64,000 nt of DNA from Nemertoderma westbladi. Its lineage: Eukaryota; Xenacoelomorpha; Nemertodermatida; Nemertodermatidae. Every line of letters begins with the position of its first letter. Position 1 is the first letter of the stretch. The position numbers and the translations under genes are program-made. The notes under the pieces were generated by a model. The model ran no database searches. It saw nothing but the letters and a program-made list of their open reading frames with translations, and had not been told where the DNA came from. This document shows, piece by piece, positions 48,650-57,981 of the stretch. The stretch lies in assembly GCA_032718475.1 (NCBI GenBank), contig JAUCBJ010007021.1, forward strand, positions 33,536 through 97,535. The letters run 5' to 3'.

Positions 48650-49555
48650 TCTCTGCTTCAGGTTGAAGCCGACAAACTTGAAGCTCTTGGAGTGCTTCAG
48701 AAGCCAGAGAACGTTGGAGTTGAGGTTCTTTATGCCTCAGCTAGCTTCCTCGTTAAAAAACCACCAGATGGTCATCGCTTAGTCACCAATTTGAAATTAG
48801 TTGATATGTGCGGATACTTCCCTCCAAATCTACGAGGTTTGATGATTTTCTCCGGAAGATCTCTTCATTTCTTATTATTACCGACCTGACGAAAGCTTTC
48901 ATTCAAATTAAAGTTGATAAACGTTTGGTTCCATATCTTAAATTGGCACAGTTACACCTTTAAAAGGTCTTCGTGTTTACACTCGATATGCCATGGGCAT
49001 TGCAGTGGCGTGGCTTGAAGATTAGACTCTTCGAGTTCTGGGAAATCTGATTCAGGATGGCTATGTTGATAAGGTTGCAGACGATCTTTATATTGGAGGC
49101 AATAATTTGATCACTTGCTCGAAATGTGGTCTACTGTCTTGGAACATTTATCCAATAATAACCTCAAACTTTCTGGTGCTAAAATAATTGCATCTCATAG
49201 AGAAGCCATGACACTAGGTTGGGAGTGGTCTTCTGGGACATTGACAATCTGATGAGGCTGATTTATAAGAGGTTATATGGATCTCGTTGTATTCCGGGAT
49301 ATTCCTCTTTATTAGCTGTAATAGAAAATACTATTAAGAAGCTTCAGGGTCGTAGCCTAATTGTGTGGTCATCAGAGCAACTGAAACATTTTGAAACTGC
49401 TCAAAAAATTCACTAAGATCACCTTATGTAATTAGTTACTTTTCCAACACCGGAAGATCAGCTTATTATTACTGTGGATGCATCACCATTAAGGGCATGT
49501 GTTTGTCAATACATTGGACTATTTAGCTTATGTACCTATTCTGAGGAATTGGTTG
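48650..49555 (+). pseudogene. Ty3/gypsy-like reverse transcriptase remnant
   Basis: Recognisable RT blocks: EADKLEALGVLQKP and FLVKKPPDGHRLVTNLK (48660-48800), ITDLTKAFIQIKVDK (48873-48920), YAMGIAVAW, and VADDLYIGG (about 49072-49100), which is the YxDD box with Val in place of Tyr. The thumb-like part GCTAAAATAATTGCA follows near 49180. Frame changes and stops separate the blocks. The order is that of Ty3/gypsy Pol, but assignment below the superfamily is not possible by eye. Confidence 0.75.
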
Positions 49556-50370
49556 AACAGAATGGCTTCACATTTTTATGGAAATTTAGCGTGTGTCTCA
49601 AACGAGGAACGATACAAATAATTAAAAAAGTCATTTTGTCACCAGAACTTTTCAAAATGAAAAATGTCATTTTTAAAAATTGAAAAAACACGTATTTTGG
49701 CCGTTTTTTGTGATGTAACTTTTGCAATTTCGAACTATATGTCTAAATGGTGGTTCCAGCTATAAAGGATTATTAGAGGAACATATGCTGAAACTTTCAA
49801 GCAATTTGGTTCGGTAGTTCCGTAGAAACAGGTACTTACTTTATTTTGTTAAATGGAGGGATAATTCAAATTATATAAGTATAAATTATTAAATTTATGT
49901 AAATTAAGGATGAATACTTCTTTAACTAAAATTTTCGATATGGGGGTTTTCCGGGGTGGTAACTGTTCCGAAGTCAGTTTTAACGTTTGATGAATTCCAG
50001 ACTGTCAGTCTGTCTGTTTATCAGACAGGCTGACAGATTGTGACATATTGAGCTCAATAAACAGGAAAATTCCTATAGCGAAAATTGTACAATGCGTATG
50101 TTTCTTTAATTTTGTCAGACAAGACGGACTGACAGGCAGACAGATACAGTATATATATAACTCGAGAACTAAAAGAAATCTCGCTATGTCGTTTTCAGTT
50201 TTGAAATCGTCTTTAAATTTTGATCCACAATTCGGCAAAAAAAATATTTTCATTTTTCTTATTTTGTAAAAAAAATTATTTTATATTTAATTTTTTTTTT
50301 ATTTTTATCACATGCACGTGCCCTTAAATCAAGGTTTTGGTACAACACTACATTTCTAAATAAACGCTTG
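49556..50370. other. Probable insertion between RT and RNase H remnants
   Basis: Ty3-like coding similarity stops near 49530-49560 and resumes at about 50370. The intervening ~0.8 kb is A/T-rich and holds a strong hairpin (CTGTCAGTCTGTCTG-loop-CAGACAGGCTGACAG, 50004-50036) and a second related inverted segment at 50117-50142. No transposase, and clear target duplications were not found. The insertion's borders are uncertain. Confidence 0.4.
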
Positions 50371-50640
50371 TTGGGGGGCCTTTTCAGTTTCAAAATGAAA
50401 GATCATCATGTTACCTGGTTGCCATGCGAACATGAAGCTCTGGCTATCTCTGCAGCAATTAAAAGTTACGCACCATACATTAAGGAAAGCTCTCACCCAA
50501 CCCAATAGATAGCCGTCGTTGTTTTTTAGCTTATCAGAAATTATGCAAATGCCGATTTTCAGCATAATATGCCCACATTTCAACCTTTCTATGAACACTC
50601 AGTTGACCCAAAAAGTAACGCATTAATATCATTAATTGAA
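50371..50640 (+). pseudogene. Ty3/gypsy-like RNase H remnant
   Basis: Codes in fragments for SFKMKDHHVTWLPCEHEALA, ISAAIKSYAPYI and later MPTFQPFYEHSVDP, which match the RNase H and tether region of Ty3/gypsy Pol. It contains stops. It is the right-hand end of the decayed element; no LTR is recognised beyond it. Confidence 0.6.
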
Positions 50641-51236
50641 ATTCTTCTTAATATTTTTAGAAAAATAAACCCCTTAAAATTAACTCATTATTAATTAAAT
50701 TATTGATAACTAGGAACCACCGTTCCGATATAATAATGGCACACAATTCCAAATAATTATTACAGAAAAATAATGATTTGGATACATTAGAGGCGTTCTC
50801 CAAATTTGTTTTTTAGCTTTTTATCAAAAGTTATTGATTTAGAAAAAGTAACCCACGAACAATTTCGCTTCTCCAAAATACTCCATTATAGTGTTTTTTT
50901 AGTAAAATGAACATTTTCGCTGGTGGCCATTATAGGTCAACGCTTCATTAACTTCGGCAAAATCCAATCCATCCCGGCCAAATCTTCGGCTATCTGTCCC
51001 ATCTTCTGGCCAGGAAGATAAAATACTACACACAAGAAGAAATTTAGTAATTAATAATAACAAATCTATATGGAGGAGGGGGGGGGGGGGGGGGGGGGGG
51101 TGTCCCTTAAGTAAACGTAACACATGTAACACTGGAGACAGCAAGAAGGTCTTGGCTGTTACCTATAAGGCATAGAGGGAGCCATAATTACTCGACTATC
51201 CGATTCGAAGCATATTCTTTCCTCTTGCAAACTTAC
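50641..51236 (-). other. Intron sequence with G run
   Basis: Intron after the TIL exon (donor ACG/GTAAGT at 51236). It contains a run of about 30 G broken once by A (51069-51100). No gene recognised. Confidence 0.5.
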
Positions 51237-51421
51237 CGTTTGATCTACACATGTGCTAAATACATCGTCCCACACGGTGTCTTCGGGACACACACATTGG
51301 TGCACACATTCCCCGGTGTTGGTGAACACCTCGCACGTGTGCATCTCGGTGTCACGGATATCGTCGCAACTGAGAGGGCATTCGGTGTTCTCGGTGCAAG
51401 GCACCAAAGGTGCTTCACAAA
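51237..51421 (-). CDS. Mucin-like gene exon: TIL (trypsin-inhibitor-like) module
   Basis: 185 bp, phase 1 to 0, with acceptor CATCCCCAG and donor ACG/GTAAGT. It codes for CEAPLVPCTENTECPLSC, then CEVFTNTGECVHQCVCPED and STCVDQT. The cysteine spacing (C-x6-C-x5-C-x3-C-x10-C-x8-C-x3-C-x-C-x12-C) is that of a TIL module, and the last pair (ECPC) is supplied by the start of the giant exon in phase. TIL modules in mucins and SCO-spondin are structural, and protease inhibition should not be assumed. Confidence 0.85.
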
Positions 51422-51567
51422 CTGGGGATGGAAGAAATTATTTAAATATAAAAAATAATTCAACGATTTAATTGCATAATAACTAAAACACTAATAGTGT
51501 CACCAACTTCAAAAAAGCACATTTACATTTTATTCGAATAACAAAGAAACATCAATAAATGACTAAC
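51422..51567 (-). other. Intron between Pro/Thr exon and TIL exon
   Basis: 146 bp, donor GTTAGTCATT at 51567 and acceptor CCATCCCCAG at 51422. Nothing else seen. Confidence 0.7.
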
Positions 51568-51642
51568 TTTGTTCGGTGGTTGTTGGTGGTGTCACTGGTG
51601 TGGTTGGTGGTGGTGTCACTGTTGTGGTTGGAGGTGGTGTAG
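51568..51642 (-). CDS. Mucin-like gene exon: small Pro/Thr linker
   Basis: A 75-bp symmetric phase 1-1 exon coding for TPPPTTTVTPPPTTPVTPPT then TTEQ, flanked by acceptor TTTTTCCAG and donor AAA/GTTAGT. It has two imperfect 27-bp units (ACA CCA CCx repeats), close in style to the long arrays, so it may be a relic or seed of the same repeat family. A short O-glycosylated linker is inferred. The donor is weaker than the GTAAGT donors of the other exons. Confidence 0.75.
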
Positions 51643-52835
51643 CTGGAAAAATTGAAAGCAGGAATTAACATAAAACATCATGTTACAGGCTAGGCGGAGT
51701 TATTTATTTAAAAAGTAAAATAATCAAAAATAATGTATTTAATAATAACTATTTACTTTACAAAAAGTAAGTAACATTTCTTTGTCCGATTTTTTAATCC
51801 ACCTTTACGAGGAATAGTAAAGGCGAATTTTTCCGAGTCCGAAGGCCGAGGAGCGCACTCCATGCGGATGCTCTTTACGAATACTGCCGAAAGAAAAATA
51901 TCAAAGAAAACCTGAAAAAGACAGACGCTATGGAGTTTAGACGCGACGGTAGATTAGCGCAGAAAGATCACCTCCAGTATGTTTTGTCTCCAATTTGTTA
52001 GCAGCTTCCAATACCGCGGTGTAATATTCACGACAACAAACATAATCAAAGCAATGTACATGGTGTATGTGCAGCGAAAGTAGATTTACTGTATCAGCAA
52101 CATCAATGGATACCGCTAAACGTTTATGTCAGTGGATAATTAAACCCGCCAGAAACGGGCCTTGAAATCTTTCACAACACCGACAACAACTGCAGGGCCT
52201 GCACGGCAGGCGCTCCAGTGACTCCCGTTCTTGTAGGCTATGCAATCAGCCTGCGATTGATAAGCTCCACGCTAAATTCTGCAGAGTCAAAGAAACTTTC
52301 AGTTTCCATACCGACACGAGGCTTCCTTCCTAATGTGCCTAACGTCATTAAGAATGCTGGAACGGTTTATCGACAAAATTGCGGCACCACAACTCCCTAT
52401 CTACTATGGCTTTCGCGAGATTATCCGCATCTTCAAGACCAGTGTTCTTTATGGGGCGTCTCATGAACTTTATGCACAGTAAGCCGATTACAGTAATAGC
52501 AGTTGAGTAGAAACGTCCATGACCAACCAAATATACGTCCACACAATAACATTTCAGCCTACACAGGTATACTAAGAGAAGTTTAAGCTGATTTTACAAT
52601 ATTTATTATGACAATAAAATTGTAATATATATTGGTAATATGTTCATATGGATAATTAAATAATACACATTTCATAAAATAAAAATTCAAAACAAATATA
52701 AAACCATCTCCGTACATTTTATATTTTCCACTGTACATACCATACCATACAGTGTACACGGACACGCAGTTCCTGGTAAAACCGCTATCAAATTTTCAAT
52801 TTTTTTAAATATTATAACTAGTTTAGGTAACTTAC
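51643..52835 (-). other. Intron with unassigned, possibly coding-derived sequence
   Basis: Intron between 52836 and 51642. A stretch at about 51780-52560 is less A/T-rich and on the minus strand has a 64-codon open frame (52348-52542, MDVYLVGHGRFYSTAITVIG) followed by fragments with several Cys and His residues. It may be a decayed transposase or a passenger fragment; I cannot assign it. Confidence 0.4.
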
Positions 52836-53019
52836 GTGTAGGCTCAGGACATTCACCGGTGAGAGCAATCGATACTTTGGTATCATCGAAATCTTTAGCT
52901 ATAATAGCGACCCGTTTAACCTCGGGCATACTATCCGGTAGTAAACTACCAGGGCTGAGATTGTGCGGGTACAGTGCGTAAAGGTTGGTACCATTACCCC
53001 ATATAGAACCATCGTAAAC
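52836..53019 (-). CDS. Mucin-like gene exon: unrecognised extracellular module
   Basis: 184 bp, phase 0 to 1, with acceptor GTTGCCTAG and donor ACAC/GTAAGT. It codes for VYDGSIWGNGTNLYALYPHN, then SPGSLLPDSMPEVKRVAIIA and KVSIALTGECPEPT. The last strand-like part (RVAIIA...VSIALTGEC) resembles the end of a discoidin (F5/8 type C) or similar beta-sandwich module, but this is weak. It joins in phase with the Pro/Thr linker exon (C/CT). It is the most 5' exon recognised; there is no signal peptide, so more exons are expected upstream of copy C. Confidence 0.65.
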
Positions 53020-53393
53020 CTAGGCAACATGATGCAGAAACGGTTAGTTATTGACTTAAGTATAACATAATCCTCAATTATTTAATAAAAATAAATTTAT
53101 TCAATAAACGTCAGTGACATTGGTATACAGATTAATTAAATTACAAAATAATTTCAGAAACACAGAAATATATCATTCGAACCGTAACCTGGACCTTCAA
53201 GGCCTAATTGACATATCCGGTAGATAAATTAAAAAAAAATATCCATAAATAAAATAGTTTATATTAAAAAAACACAACATAAAAATATATACCCTTTTTT
53301 AATTTTGTAAGTTATTTTAGTGGTGTGTGTGGATAATCAGTATCATGTAATGTTAAATTTAATTACTAAATTAGGGAAAGAAAGTGCGAAAGG
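53020..53393 (-). other. Intron sequence upstream of 53019
   Basis: A/T-rich, nothing recognised apart from the acceptor at 53020. Confidence 0.4.
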
Positions 53394-53462
53394 TAGCTCA
53401 GTCGGTAGAGCGCAGCCTCGGGAACTGTACGTTATTAGTTGATGGGTTCGAGACACGGCCAC
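53394..53462 (+). ncRNA. tRNA-like sequence, probable SINE head
   Basis: A-box-like TAGCTCAGTCGGTAGAGC (53394-53411) and B-box-like GGTTCGAGACA (53445-53455) at tRNA-like spacing, followed by CGGCCACAGCAATATATTTT. D- and T-arm loops are recognisable, but a proper acceptor stem is not, and the T stem is poorly paired. This fits a tRNA-derived SINE or a tRNA pseudogene rather than a working tRNA. Confidence 0.55.
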
Positions 53463-53567
53463 AGCAATATATTTTTTGTAAAATCATAATTACAATCCCT
53501 TAAAACTTGAACTGATATAATCAGCAGTTAATGGTCATTCTTAGTAAATCCGCTCAATAACGCATTT
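53463..53567. other. Intron sequence between tRNA-like head and BEL copy C
   Basis: A/T-rich, possibly the body of the SINE. The five bases before the LTR are CATTT; the matching duplication would lie beyond the window end. Confidence 0.4.
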
Positions 53568-54740
53568 TGTTCGCGCTTTTAAGACCTTTGGCAGTTTAAC
53601 CCGCCAAATCTATATGTCTTCTAGGTTATAAATCGACTTTAGCCTATGACAAGTATTTGACACAAATAAATCCAACATTAGCCGAAGCCAGTCTATGCGC
53701 GACCATTCACCCGCTGGATATACCCGGGAGACTGGATTCGGATGCTTTAATTTGATTGCGGTGCAGGCCTACCGTACTATTCGATTGATCGTTAATATAA
53801 TTCCTGACAAATATCATTCACTTTCGGGAAATATTAGCAGTTCCTTTAGGACGTGGCGCTCTATCTATATAAACAGAGCTATGGCTTACACTAAACACAA
53901 CGGAATGGATTATAAGTTACACATAAGGCGCATTCTTTAGGAGATGCTTTGTTACGCGGACAAGCACATACAGACTATTGCACACCGCTGCACACTGAAT
54001 TGCCGATAGTCACTGATTTTAATCATATATAAAGAGAATAGCAACCGACATTTGTAGGGCCTATAAAATAGCATTCAATTCACTACAAACCACGATAATA
54101 TAAGTCGCAATTGCTATATGTAACCGGTCTCTCTAACCTTAGTGTATCAAGAAGATTGGGGTTTCTGATCGTTTATTGTTATTCTCCAAATAACAATATG
54201 TAAACAACTGATACAATTAATAACAAACAGTAAATAGCAGTAAATAATGTGCAATACAGCAGTAGGTACCGTACCGTACCGTACCGGTCCACTGCGCCGG
54301 TAACAGTTATGTGTTCTTATAATTAAAGCCGTTCTAATGTTGGAATAAAACAGAATAATTCCATAGCCGATGTTCATGGCATCAGGAAAACCAACACACT
54401 GAACCCTGTGAGCTGTTGCAGGTAGCTTTCAACACAAAGAGGAAAAGCTCTCATTGGCAGAGTTCCATATTCCACAGATTCCACGAATGTCTAAATGCCG
54501 AACTATCCGGATTTTTGCAGCCCTTAGCCAACACACAGGATGAATCACTCTGCTTGATTGACCTTGCTCTGGTTGGTTGATCGAACAGAACAAAGAGGCC
54601 ATACGTACAGCAAATCAGCCAATCAGCCGGTAGCTTGCATCATTTGAGTTAGGGAGTTTTTCTTTAGAGTATTTGAGCGCATTGAGGGAAACTGGATTGC
54701 GAAGCAAAAGGGCCAGTTATATCCCACAAAAGCTTTTACA
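53568..54740 (-). repeat. 3' LTR of BEL copy C
   Basis: 1173 bp on the minus strand from TGTAAAAGCTTTTGTGGGAT to GCGCGAACA. The purine tract of the internal region (GGGAGCGG) adjoins it at 54741-54748. It belongs to the same LTR subfamily as copy A but is clearly diverged from it. Confidence 0.93.
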
Positions 54741-54818
54741 CCGCTCCCAGAAAATGGGATTTAATTCTATAAAATATAAAAAATCACAGTTTCTAAAATA
54801 TAAAAATACTCTAAACAG

Positions 54819-56340
54819 TTAGTCTTTCTTGCGTGGACGGCGTTTACGCAGTTTTTTAAAGCTAGCAAGAGTCCTTTTCTCTTTGGGGGGAGCCACTTTA
54901 CTAGGAGAGCTATAACTCCTGGGTGAAGGGTGCAATATGATTGCATCAGAAGGTGTAGGATTATGGTCGGGGTATCCGCCGTTTCGATATGCTTCTCCTC
55001 GAGCTGATTTTCCTCCGCTCGTAGCTGGATACGTTCATCCAAAAACTCTCGCAGAGAATAGGGTCGTCCAAGTTCGATAACTTCTTAGAGATTCTGGATT
55101 TCCCGATCGAACTGAGATAAAGTTACTTTGTTTACCGCTTGGACTTGCTAGTGCAATTTACGTTTATCTGAACAAGCGTAAGTTCCTTTTCTGATATTTG
55201 TAGAATAGCGTCTAACTCATTTGGTACAACGCTCTCCGCCACTTTGGTGACAGGTTATATCGTGTTAAACAGGGACGATGATACGGTTGAATGACGATAT
55301 TAGATGTCCACGTCCCAATCCGACTAGGTAAGATGGGCGAATATTTAGGGAGCCCACAATCAGAGTGCCACCGACTAACTGTTCGGGTAGCACTAGATCT
55401 TTGAACAGTGAGTACAGCTCGGGAGGATCCATGATACTATTAGGATCAAGAGTCTAGGTTCTCACTAGGGAGTGAGGAGGTCTGATCGAGTATTCCGGAA
55501 CTCGGATCATAGGTTTATTTAAGGATCGTTTGAATCGAGCGAGCGTAGGTGATACATCGAACAAGTTTCGCTCGAAACTCCCATAAATATAGCGAGTAAA
55601 ACCGTGTTTAGTGCAACGTCTCCGCGGATGTTTAGGTCTTTCCGTTTGTTGGTTGGGTCTAGGGCATTCATCGCAATAATACCAAAGACGCACGTCTTGT
55701 AGGGGAAACGCGAGTGATCTTTCTCCAGTTTACAATATTCCTCCATCTGTTCGAAGCTATCCGGTTCAACAGGTAGCGGTCGAGCAGCGGTAAGATACAT
55801 CATAGTGGAATAGAGCCGTTTGAGTTCTACCATGCGGTCATGATGTATACCTTGAAGATATCGAGTTTCTAGATTCTGTTGACTGGTAATATTGAGATAT
55901 GTTTCTCTCAAGAATTCCAGATATTCTTTGAAGTCGCTGCGTTTATCCGGTTCTTCAACATCTTCACTTTCGAGTCGGTTTCGAATAGAATTTTCGTGTT
56001 CGAATCTCAGTTTATCGTTCCGCTTCCGCTGGGTATGATATTTAAATAAAACCATTTCCCTTTCGGTGTCTATATCGTTCGTATCGTGTAGGTCGATAGG
56101 ATGACCAGTAGTTAAGAAGTCCATATACGTACCATTACGATGCGTATAGCGAGCGGTGAATTTTCTATAGTCCAATTCACGCGTAAGTTGTTCCTGGGAC
56201 ATTGGCGGTTAGATATAACGACCATCGTCATCCGTAGTAGTTGGACCAGCGTCGCCGCGTATCAAGCTATCAACAAACGCTTGTAAAGGTAGAGTATATC
56301 GCGCCCTGATACCAAGATCATCTTCTATCAACTCAATCAT
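54819..56340 (-). pseudogene. ORF3 pseudogene of BEL copy C
   Basis: The ATG at 56340 matches the ORF3 start of copy A. A Glu codon is replaced by TAA at 56209. The next 227 codons (56202-55522) are open and extend past the point where copy A diverges (FKEYLEFLRETYLNITSQQN). Coding then continues in other frames through a CxxC...CxxH-like patch (YYCDECPRP, RRRCTKHG; about 55694-55610), then DPPELYSLFKDLVLPEQLVG, and a coiled-coil-like RIQLRAEENQLEEKHIE (55040-54985). It finally reaches the short basic C-terminus with its stop at 54819. It supports a much longer ancestral ORF3 than copy A has. Not functional as it stands. Confidence 0.7.
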
Positions 56341-57981
56341 ATCTGCTATATAAGTTTATCCATATTATAATGAGTTTATATTTAGGCGAGCGGGCGTCGC
56401 TGCCTACCCCTCTCTGCCCCCGGACAGTGCGAGATCCTCAGCGCTGGTGTACTTTCGCCGATGTGCCTATCGCCAACGTCGTAGCTGCACAACGACTACA
56501 ACAACCAGCACGAGTCACTCCACCGTCCGTCCCAAAGGCTTAGATATACTTCAGGTTCTTACTGGAGAGTTAGGGCTACTTTCACAATTGCGACTCGCTA
56601 CTGTAAATACACCTTAGTAGTAACATTCACCTACAAACGCACAAATTCCACGTAACTGTCACAAATGGTACACATTCTATCACACATTCGGGTCATTTGT
56701 CCGTTAGTCAAGTGCCTTCCAGAATGTCACGTTGTTATTATGTATCCTTGGATACTAGCGGTGTGCTATTTATTCCGTATGCTATTCAATGAGCAAGCTT
56801 TTTATTGTTCTGTTGACTCGCTTCTAATTCTAGCGTGGTTGTTGCTATGGTGACATTATGGAAAGCTAGCGGTAGAATTAGGGTAATTCCCATGCATACA
56901 GATCTGGGATGCTATTTAATAGTAAGTCTTTAATGGTCAATATCATCTTTATATATGATTTTATGAATTTTATCGGCTATTGACTCTATATGGGAGATTC
57001 TCGCACACTAATACACTTAATAGGTGAATCTCCGCTCCCATGATCTATTAATTAATGGAATTTTGGGAATATTATAAATTGTATAAAAATGACAATTTAT
57101 CAAATTCATTAAAATATGAATTTAAATTTATTCCCGTAAATTTATTATTTAATATTAAAATAGACACAATTTTATTCCAGAACAAGTCTGGGGACTGGGA
57201 TCCTTGATTCTAGGAATTTTGTCTTTTTAAGAGTATCGGTAAGTGCTACGATATCTTAATCGACTAGAATGTTAAAGGATCTGAAATTTGACAGATTTTA
57301 TAAATATTAACAGTTAATATTTAGGATGGGCACCAGTTTATTCCAGAACAAGTCTGGGGACGTTAACCACTGATTCTAGAATTTTGTCTTTCAAGTATAT
57401 CAGTGGGTGCCGCGATATCTTAATCGACTAGAATTGCAGATGGTCAAAGGGTTTAACAGATTTATTTTGCGTTTTACGCTACTGTTAAAGGGACATCACG
57501 CTACTATATGTATTATTTAATATACGGTATGAGAGCAATATCGCACGAAGCAATGTCAGTGAGAAGAGGCAAGTCGTTTCCAAGGTCTACCCAGAGCTTG
57601 GTTTAGCCGAGACACGAGGATCTGAACTTTGCATTCCTAATACTCTGCCTACCAATAATACTTGAATATAGTAGGAGCTTTATTGTACTTTAATAAGTAC
57701 GGATATTTCATCTTACTGTAGTCACGTATTTATAATATGATACGGACAGTAAGGAAAGAGAAAAATAATTATTTCTCGCCGTCGCACTAAATATAATATA
57801 TAAGTAATTAAGTAATAAACACTAATATATTGCACTAATCTACTAAATAATCGCTAAATAACATTTGACTAAATAAAATTAAAGAAAACGATTATAATAA
57901 AATTACATAATAATACATACATAATATAAAATAATAAAATAAATATAAAATAATATAGTCACACACCCACTCCGTATGTTG
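56341..57981 (-). other. Conserved noncoding spacer between pol and ORF3, copy C
   Basis: Homologous to 9964-11583 of copy A. Two CCAGA-N5-TCTGG hairpin modules lie at 57177-57191 and 57343-57357, each beside TCTAGTCGATTAAGATATCG on the minus strand. No sustained ORF. Confidence 0.7.

Larger units (their letters stand above)
17664..53019 (-). other. Gene model: large secreted mucin-like / SCO-spondin-like gene (partial)
   Basis: Seven minus-strand exons join with consistent phases: 53019-52836 (0 to 1), 51642-51568 (1 to 1), 51421-51237 (1 to 0), 35691-23498 (0 to 1 if two single-base losses are disregarded), 19970-19824 (1 to 1), 18171-17943 (1 to 2), 17783-17664 (2 to 2). All have AG acceptors, and all donors are GTAAGT except GTTAGT at 51567. 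The module order is unrecognised module, Pro/Thr linker, TIL, giant Pro/Thr/Val region with a VWC-like insert, TSP1, TIL, VWC. TSP1-TIL-VWC mosaics with PTS regions are known from SCO-spondin and gel-forming mucin relatives. No first exon, signal peptide or terminal exon was found, so both ends are missing. Additional exons in the long introns cannot be excluded. Confidence 0.8.

Noticed and set aside
50048-50269. Small ORFs in the insertion between RT and RNase H remnants
   Set aside because: Short, overlapping on both strands around a hairpin, with no recognisable protein features.
53387-53470. Functional tRNA gene
   Set aside because: A- and B-box-like motifs exist but the acceptor stem and T stem do not pair properly; listed as a tRNA-like SINE head instead.
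53695-53940. 81-codon frame, also at 63492-63737
   Set aside because: Both lie in the two LTRs of copy C, antisense to the element, and simply mirror each other.
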